Source: JAAYCB01 sp012744395 (GTDB lineage: Bacteria > Planctomycetota > Planctomycetia > Pirellulales > Thermoguttaceae). From it: 19,332 nucleotides of DNA. The stretch is from positions 1 through 19,332 of the forward strand of contig JAQVNJ010000119.1 in NCBI GenBank assembly GCA_028703175.1, written 5' to 3'. Positions 14,583 through 19,332 of the stretch are shown here, in pieces (the stretch's first letter is position 1; every line of letters begins with the position of its first letter). The translations under genes were made by a program, and so were the position numbers. Below the pieces are notes generated by a model. That model saw only the letters and a program-made list of their open reading frames with translations. It had not been told where the DNA came from and searched no databases.

Positions 14583-14612
14583 ATCGTATGGCTCGATCCC
14601 GGGTTTCGACAA
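14583..14612 (-). promoter_or_regulatory. Candidate promoter for the dehydratase gene
   Basis: On the minus strand TTGTCG (14607-14612) and TACGAT (14583-14588) are 18 bp apart, each with 4 of 6 consensus bases. The predicted leader is about 33 nt. Confidence 0.35.
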
Positions 14613-14769
14613 GCCTCTCCCCTTTTCGCAGCACGGAGTTCATTCCGTTTGCAGCCACGCTCGTAGAACGAGCCTTCTTGCAGAACGGTCTCCGCAGCGC
14701 GCTGCATTGGGGCAGCGCCCGATCGGTCTTCCCTTGGCGGAGGGGTGCACCGGAGGTGGCCCCGGCGCC

Positions 14770-14775
14770 TATAAT
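14770..14775 (+). promoter_or_regulatory. Consensus -10 box TATAAT upstream of the IscA-like gene
   Basis: There is a perfect TATAAT 87 bp before the TTG start at 14863. The -35 position reads GCACCG and is not a match. It resembles the arrangement ahead of the SEDS gene (perfect -10, poor -35). Confidence 0.35.
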
Positions 14776-14862
14776 TCGCCTGGAAAAGTTATCACGATAT
14801 CCGCCTCCGCCCGGGATTCGGCAGTTCCCGCGGGGCGCCCCTGTGCCGTGGAGATTTGCGCA

Positions 14863-15216
14863 TTGCTGAGCATTCAGATATCCGATCGGGCGAAGAGCCA
14901 ACTCGCCAAGCTCGGGGTGGGCAGCGAGAGGTTCCTCCGGATCAACGTCGTGCCGGGCGGTTGTTCCGGCAACAGCTACTCGGCGGCAGTCGACGACGCC
15001 CTGGGGGAGAACGACGCGCTGGTCTATCAAGAGGACGCCCTGCGCGTCGTCGCCGACCGGCGAAGCACCCCGTACCTCGACGGTCTGGAGATCGACTACT
15101 CGGACGACCTGGTCCGTTCCGGGTTCCGGCTGACGAATCCGAGCGCCGCGAAATCCTGTGGATGCGGCGCCAGCTTTGCGGTTTTGAGCCCCTTGGGAGG
15201 CGCGCAGCGATCATGA
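14863..15216 (+). CDS. IscA/HesB/ErpA-type iron-sulfur carrier protein
   Basis: This 117-aa A-type carrier accepts or delivers Fe-S clusters or iron during cofactor assembly. The three invariant cysteines are present: C34 in PGGCSGNSY and C99 and C101 in SCGCG. The core LRINVVPGGCSG, the middle VYQEDALRVV and IDYSDDL all fit the family (usually 105-120 aa). The TTG at 14863 was chosen because GTGGAG lies 9 nt upstream and the family core starts directly (LSIQISDRAKSQL); a GTG at 14848 would add five residues and has no Shine-Dalgarno site. No isc or suf gene is nearby, so its cluster source is elsewhere. It is coupled by ATGA to the 73-aa gene. Confidence 0.9.
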   Translation: MLSIQISDRAKSQLAKLGVGSERFLRINVVPGGCSGNSYSAAVDDALGENDALVYQEDALRVVADRRSTPYLDGLEIDYSDDLVRSGFRLTNPSAAKSCGCGASFAVLSPLGGAQRS

Positions 15217-15434
15217 GCATGCAACCGATCGACCTCCTGGGCGGCGAATCCGTCTATTGCATCAAGGAGGACCAGTTGGCCAGGTCGTTCGAACTGGCCC
15301 AGCGCGATCCCGTCTCGTCGCCGAGAATCCAAGCGGCGATCGGGGAATTGGAGTCGACGCTGACCCGAAATGAACGGGCCGCCCTCGCGTTCGTCCTCAT
15401 CGACCGATTGCTCAAGACCGCGCCGTCCGCCTGA
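15213..15434 (+). CDS. Small unknown protein coupled to the IscA-like gene
   Basis: This 73-aa protein is not recognised. It starts MSMQPIDLLGGESVYCIKED, and residues 21-70 look like three amphipathic helices (LARSFELAQ, PRIQAAIGELESTL, RAALAFVLIDRLL). There is one Cys (C16), no signal peptide and no membrane helix. Its ATG overlaps the stop of the IscA-like gene (ATGA), with a GGGAGG 12 nt upstream; a second ATG two codons later is also possible. Coupling suggests a role tied to the Fe-S carrier, such as a client, adaptor or regulator (inference). FlgM was considered because of its size and helices, but no motif supports it. Confidence 0.7.
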   Translation: MSMQPIDLLGGESVYCIKEDQLARSFELAQRDPVSSPRIQAAIGELESTLTRNERAALAFVLIDRLLKTAPSA

Positions 15435-15745
15435 TGCACGCAGAGGGTTGAACCTGCGAACCGTTGCGGTCCCATGCAGGGGCAAGGTTCAAGGTTCAAT
15501 TCCCAATGGCCAGACGTGCAAAGGCCGGATCATCGGCAGCGCTGGATGCTGGAATTTGAACCTTGGTCATTGTGCACCGTGCGGCGGCGATCATCATCGG
15601 TCAGGTCACTCGATCGTCGCCTGCCCCGGATTATTCACGAGCCGATCGTTGACGCGAAGCGTAAGCCAGGGCGGCTAACCAAGCCGGCCTCATGGGTGCT
15701 TCGGGTAACGATGCTACGCGCCCCCCGGATCATGAATAATCCGGG
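15435..15745. other. 311-bp convergent intergenic region with repeats
   Basis: The region lies between the 73-aa gene and the histidine kinase stop. It holds a tandem AAGGTTC pair (15484-15497) with an inverted TTGAACCTT at 15556-15564, and the 121-bp inverted-repeat element at 15625-15745. Open frames crossing it have no recognisable protein. No clear intrinsic terminator is seen for the IscA operon. Confidence 0.65.
15625..15745. repeat. 121-bp element bounded by 16-bp inverted repeats
   Basis: Arms 15625-15640 and 15730-15745 are inverted copies with one mismatch (CCCGGATTATTCACGA type). The right arm also forms its own 7-bp hairpin with 15724-15730 (CCCGGAT with ATCCGGG). The centre is GC-rich with GACGCGAAGCGTAAGC-like short palindromes and no coding capacity. 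The right arm abuts the TAG stop of the histidine kinase (15746-15748). It has the look of a MITE or a composite dispersed repeat; a target-site duplication was not found by eye. Confidence 0.65.
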
Positions 15746-18700
15746 CTAATCACTCTGCCTTGATTCGACCGCCAGCGGATGCTCAGCGATTGCGGCCTTC
15801 AATAGGGTGCATTCCTGCTGGAGTGTGTTTATGGCTTGCACCGCTTCAGACCGGTTGCCGCAGTAAGCGTTATAGAAGCGTTCCACTCGGCGGACGGCCT
15901 GCTCAGCGGGCTGTGCCCCGAGGTAGAGGATTGTTCCCTTGAGCCGATGTCCCAACTCGCCGACCTTCGCCAGATCGTCTTGCTCCAGAGCCGCTCGCAT
16001 CCGCCCCAATAGGCTGTCGGATTCCCGGAAGAAGTGCTGAATCATCTCCCGCAGCAGTTCTTGGCTGTTCCAGCACTGTGCGAGTGCCTCGCCAGGATTG
16101 TAGACAGTGGTCAGTTTTGGGGCCGCCGTGTCAGCCGGTTCGAGCGTTGCCGCGGCAGGTCCCACCGGGGGCGCTGCACGGCGAGCCAGACTCTCGACCA
16201 GGCGAATCATCTCGTGAGCGTTCACCGGCTTGGAGAGGTAGCCATCCATTCCGGCCGCCAGGCAGCGCTGCCGGTCGCCCTCCATCGCATGGGCCGTCAT
16301 GGCGATGATCGGTACGTGGTTGCCTGGCTGCTGTTTCTCGCGGATGGAGGCCGCGGCCTCCAATCCGTTCATGCCCGGCATTTGCACGTCCATCAGGATC
16401 ACGTCGTAGCGGTCTTGCCCTGCCAGGCAGATCGCCTCGCGGCCATCCCCGGCGACCGCCACCTGATGGCCCCGATCCTGCAAGATGTAGCTGGCCAACT
16501 TCTGATTTGCGGGGTTGTCTTCCACCAGGAGAATGCGCAAGGGGAGGCAAGCCGTCGGGAGGATGGCGGCGGGAGCCTCGAGATCGGGAAGGAGCTCGTT
16601 CGCCAAGGGCAGGCGGACCGTGAAGCGGAATATGCTTCCCTTGCCAAGTTCACTTTCGACCGAGATCGTGCCGCCCATCAATCGCACCAGGCTCTCGGCG
16701 ATGGATAGCCCCAGGCCCGTGCCTCCAAATCGCCGCGACATGGAGACGTCGGCCTGGGTGAAGGGCTGGAACAGACGCTCCAGATCGTCAGCGGAGAGCC
16801 CGATCCCGGTGTCTCGCACGGTGAATTCCAGGCACGCCTGATCGGCCTGCGATAGCGCGTTAACACTGATTTCAACGTCGCCGTGTTCGGTGAACTTGAT
16901 GGCGTTCCCGGCCAGATTCAGCAGGACTTGCTGCAATCGCATCTGGTCTCCGATCACCAAATCGGGTGTGGTGCCGGGCATCCGGCAGTAGAAAGCCAGG
17001 CCCTTTTCGCTTGCCCGAACGGCAAGCACTCGCGCAGTCCGATCCAACATCCGCCGCAGGCTGAAGGGGGCGGATTCCAGCTGCAATTTGCCCGACTCGA
17101 TCTTCGCGGAGTCGAGAAGGTCGTTCAGTAGAGTCAGCAGCAGGTCGGCCGACTCCTTGGCGGTTTGCAGGCAGTCACGGATCGTCGGGTCAACGGCTTT
17201 CGGCAACGCCACGTCGATCATGCCCAGGATGGCGTTCATCGGCGTGCGCAGCTCGTGGCTCACGTTGGCGAGGAATTGGCTCTTGGCGGCATTTGCGGCC
17301 TCCGCGGCGGCTTTGGCGGCGGCCAGCGACTCCTCGGCCCGCTTGCGATCGGTGATGTCGAGCACCATTCCCAGCGAGGCGATGATCCTCCCATCAGAAT
17401 CCCGCACGTGCTGGCACCTCTCTTCGACCCAGCGGATTTCAGCCGTATGCCCGCGGACCACGCGGTGTTCGATCGTGTACGAGTCGCTCCCCTCGCGGAC
17501 GGAACGAGCGTACGCCTCGATGACCGCGGCCCGGTCGTCCGGGTGCACGCGATTCAGAAAAGTGTCGTAAGTCGCCACGGACTCCGAGGGCTCGATTCCG
17601 AAGATCTCATAGACCTCATCCGACCAGGACACCGTGTTCGTAACCAGGTCGTGCTCCCAGCTTCCGAGGTGGGCAATCGCCTGGGCACGTTTAAGGCGCT
17701 GCTCGCCTTCAACGACCTGACCGAGCAGGCGGTCGCGTTCGGCCAGCAGCCGCGCCAACTTGATGTGGCTATAGCCGAGTTGGGAGAGCATCGCGGCGAG
17801 CCTGCTGAAGAAGGCCATGCCGCGGTCGACCGCTTCATGGGTGAGCCGTGGCACGCGATCGAGGGCGGCCAGATAGGCCTCTTCGCTAAATCCGTAACGG
17901 CGAGCCTGGGTCCGGAACAGCTCGCGATCGGGAATCTCATCCTCGAAGAAGAACTGGCCGGAGAAGATGCCGCCGACGCAGCGGCCGCCCACGAAGATGG
18001 GTGTCGCCATATCCCGCATGCAGTTTTTGCACCTGACCATGCGGAACTCGCCCTCGGCAAGATTCGACGTCAACTCCATATCGCTCTCCAAGCATCGCCG
18101 TCTCGTTTCCGGATGGGCACAGTGAAAGTCGGTGCAGATTTCCTGCCAACCGACGCCGACGAGCACCTGGCCCCGGGCGTCGAGGATGCTCATGGGGATG
18201 TGGGCCACATGGTAGAACTCGTCCATCAGGCCCTGGATCGCTTCAACGTCGATCAGGTCGGCCAGTTCGAGCGTGCCGAGATCGCCTTCGGGGTCAAGCA
18301 CGCTGGCCAGCTTGCGGCGGACACGTTGATCGCTTTCGCGCAAGTCCTCATCGGTTCGCTGCCGAGCGAGAATTTCTTTCCCCAGAGTCCGCCGAAAGAT
18401 CACGATGCCGGACAGCCCGACCAGCCACAAGCCCAGGTGGGCCAGAGCGAGGCGGGTTGCCATCGATGCTTCGACGGCCCGGAGCGATGCCATCGGGACC
18501 GCCACACTCAGGCCACCGCGGACGTCGCCCACCCGATAGCCTTGGGCGGCGTGGCATTTGAGGCACGCCCGCTCGACGACAAACGGTCGCATCAGCCGCA
18601 GGAATTCGCCATCGGGCATCGCCTCGATCGAACTGACTTCCGCGACGCCCTCTTCGAATGACCGCAGGGCGGCGGCCTCCCAAGGGTCCGGCGCGTTCTC

Positions 18701-19105
18701 GGGACGAATCGGCTTAAGGCTCGTCAGATGCCCCCGGCTGCCTCCCCTCCCATCGATCAGGGAATTCACCTGCCGGGCCATGTAGGCCGGATTGACCGAC
18801 GTCAGCGCCAAGCCCGAATTGGTGGTCAGGTCGCGTTCGGGATCCTCAAGGTAGGGGTTTGGGGGGGTGTTCTCGGAGACGCGGACATAGACCCCGCCCT
18901 GCATGGCGGCCCAGCGCCGGTAAAGGAGATCGTTTTCAAAGGCAATCTGCGCCGTGTGCCGCGCCATTTCGACGCTGTGGCTGGCCTGCTGACGCAGGTT
19001 CCACAGCAGCGAACCGGCAACGCAGCCTGTCCACAGCCCGCTTAAGAGCCAGAAGAAGAATCGCAGACGTATAAACAGACGCGGCTCTCGATTTACGTCC
19101 CGCAT
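15746..19105 (-). CDS. Hybrid histidine kinase: CxxCH sensor, PocR, PAS, HisKA, ATPase, receiver, Hpt
   Basis: This 1119-aa sensor kinase has a clear domain order. Membrane helix 1 is at about 10-35. A periplasmic Tll0287/DUF3365-like domain carries one CLKCH heme-c site (C181, C184, H185), and helix 2 is at about 219-237. The PocR-type domain spans about 280-450, with C324, C329, C338, C359 and C362 (the last two in CKNC). PAS is about 472-586. HisKA reads VSHELRTP (H617). The ATPase has N734, DTGIGL (765-770) and GGTGLGL (794-800). The receiver has phospho-Asp D906 in LMDVQMPG and K959. Hpt reads GHRLKG (H1053). It should autophosphorylate at H617 and relay through D906 to H1053, then to an unlinked regulator. 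The ATG at 19103-19105 was chosen over an upstream GTG because GAGAG lies 8 nt before it. Confidence 0.93.
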   Translation of the reverse strand: MRDVNREPRLFIRLRFFFWLLSGLWTGCVAGSLLWNLRQQASHSVEMARHTAQIAFENDLLYRRWAAMQGGVYVRVSENTPPNPYLEDPERDLTTNSGLALTSVNPAYMARQVNSLIDGRGGSRGHLTSLKPIRPENAPDPWEAAALRSFEEGVAEVSSIEAMPDGEFLRLMRPFVVERACLKCHAAQGYRVGDVRGGLSVAVPMASLRAVEASMATRLALAHLGLWLVGLSGIVIFRRTLGKEILARQRTDEDLRESDQRVRRKLASVLDPEGDLGTLELADLIDVEAIQGLMDEFYHVAHIPMSILDARGQVLVGVGWQEICTDFHCAHPETRRRCLESDMELTSNLAEGEFRMVRCKNCMRDMATPIFVGGRCVGGIFSGQFFFEDEIPDRELFRTQARRYGFSEEAYLAALDRVPRLTHEAVDRGMAFFSRLAAMLSQLGYSHIKLARLLAERDRLLGQVVEGEQRLKRAQAIAHLGSWEHDLVTNTVSWSDEVYEIFGIEPSESVATYDTFLNRVHPDDRAAVIEAYARSVREGSDSYTIEHRVVRGHTAEIRWVEERCQHVRDSDGRIIASLGMVLDITDRKRAEESLAAAKAAAEAANAAKSQFLANVSHELRTPMNAILGMIDVALPKAVDPTIRDCLQTAKESADLLLTLLNDLLDSAKIESGKLQLESAPFSLRRMLDRTARVLAVRASEKGLAFYCRMPGTTPDLVIGDQMRLQQVLLNLAGNAIKFTEHGDVEISVNALSQADQACLEFTVRDTGIGLSADDLERLFQPFTQADVSMSRRFGGTGLGLSIAESLVRLMGGTISVESELGKGSIFRFTVRLPLANELLPDLEAPAAILPTACLPLRILLVEDNPANQKLASYILQDRGHQVAVAGDGREAICLAGQDRYDVILMDVQMPGMNGLEAAASIREKQQPGNHVPIIAMTAHAMEGDRQRCLAAGMDGYLSKPVNAHEMIRLVESLARRAAPPVGPAAATLEPADTAAPKLTTVYNPGEALAQCWNSQELLREMIQHFFRESDSLLGRMRAALEQDDLAKVGELGHRLKGTILYLGAQPAEQAVRRVERFYNAYCGNRSEAVQAINTLQQECTLLKAAIAEHPLAVESRQSD

Positions 19106-19273
19106 GGCCCACGCTCTCGTCACGTGCCGGCTTCACTTGGTCCAAGGGGAGGCCGGCGCCACGGCGGAGTGGATGAAGCAGAGTCTGGCCGGCACACGAA
19201 TCCCAGCTGCGGCGCCCAGGTTTACGGGACCGGAATAACTGGCGGAACTCTGGAATAGATTGGCTGGAGAGGA

Positions 19274-19309
19274 ATCCCGCCCCGTATCCCGCCGCTTACC
19301 CCGCCGGGT
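19274..19309. repeat. Three imperfect 12-bp tandem units
   Basis: The units atcccgccccgt, atcccgccgctt and accccgccgggt follow each other directly, and a TAGAT-TTT-ATCTA mini-hairpin (19309-19321) adjoins them. They sit about 170 bp upstream of the histidine kinase start. The 227-bp stretch 19106-19332 shows no gene and no promoter I can support. Confidence 0.5.
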
Positions 19310-19332
19310 AGATTTTATCTAGAACCCCGCTT

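Larger units (their letters stand above)
14544..14862. other. 319-bp divergent intergenic region
   Basis: Between the dehydratase and IscA-like genes this stretch holds a minus-strand promoter candidate (14583-14612), a small hairpin GCTCGT-AGA-ACGAGC (14659-14673), a perfect 12-bp palindrome GCAGCGCGCTGC (14694-14705) and a plus-strand TATAAT (14770-14775). No coding sequence or RNA gene is seen in it. Confidence 0.65.

Noticed and set aside
15484..15510. Possible tRNA T-arm (GGTTCAATTCC)
   Set aside because: The flanking five bases do not pair to form a T stem, and no acceptor, D or anticodon arms are seen upstream.
15370..15678. A 102-codon plus-strand frame after the IscA operon
   Set aside because: It overlaps the end of the 73-aa gene in another frame and runs into the inverted-repeat element; no motif or ribosome site supports it.

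Overview
The window looks like chromosomal DNA of a planctomycete, probably Pirellulales-like (inference). The strongest marker is an exported Cys-rich protein at 3571-4404 whose C-terminus matches the Planctomycetes-specific TIGR03000 domain. High GC, many starts without a Shine-Dalgarno site, short mixed-strand gene groups and many dispersed palindromic repeats between genes fit this. No tRNA, rRNA, CRISPR array, phage gene, transposase or replication origin was recognised.

Layout. 1-4404 is a minus-strand block. Read 5' to 3' it holds the TIGR03000 protein, truA (tRNA pseudouridine synthase), a family-4 glycosyltransferase, a minimal Hanks-type Ser/Thr kinase and the first 34 codons of a probable accA. 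A plus-strand SEDS (FtsW/RodA) glycosyltransferase at 4860-6041 follows and overlaps tail-to-tail with an exported protein-L-isoaspartate methyltransferase carrying an extra C-terminal domain (6007-7236, minus). From 7496 a plus-strand run holds a TIGR03960-like radical SAM protein, a HAD-IIB phosphatase, a TPR gene remnant, a MazG-like pyrophosphohydrolase, a 732-aa exported membrane protein and an ABC ATPase. Several of these are joined by 4-base GTGA/ATGA overlaps. The ABC gene overlaps a convergent pterin-4a-carbinolamine dehydratase gene (14160-14543). Divergent from that gene, an IscA/HesB-type Fe-S protein is coupled to a 73-aa unknown. The right end (15746-19105, minus) is one 1119-aa hybrid histidine kinase with a periplasmic CxxCH sensor, a PocR-type domain, PAS, HisKA, ATPase, receiver and Hpt.

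How genes work together. Most are housekeeping or envelope functions rather than one pathway. Likely functional pairs are the 732-aa membrane protein with the ABC ATPase (no permease follows) and the IscA-like protein with its coupled small protein. The histidine kinase carries all its phosphorelay modules on one chain and has no response regulator beside it.

The most unusual feature is the repeats. At least five different palindromic or tandem families lie between genes. In truA a repeat supplies the stop codon, in the SEDS gene a palindrome is read as part of the C-terminus, and at the histidine kinase an inverted repeat abuts the stop codon. No clearly new multi-gene system was found; the best candidates for novelty are the histidine kinase architecture, the exported methyltransferase, the permease-less ABC locus and the repeats at gene 3' ends.
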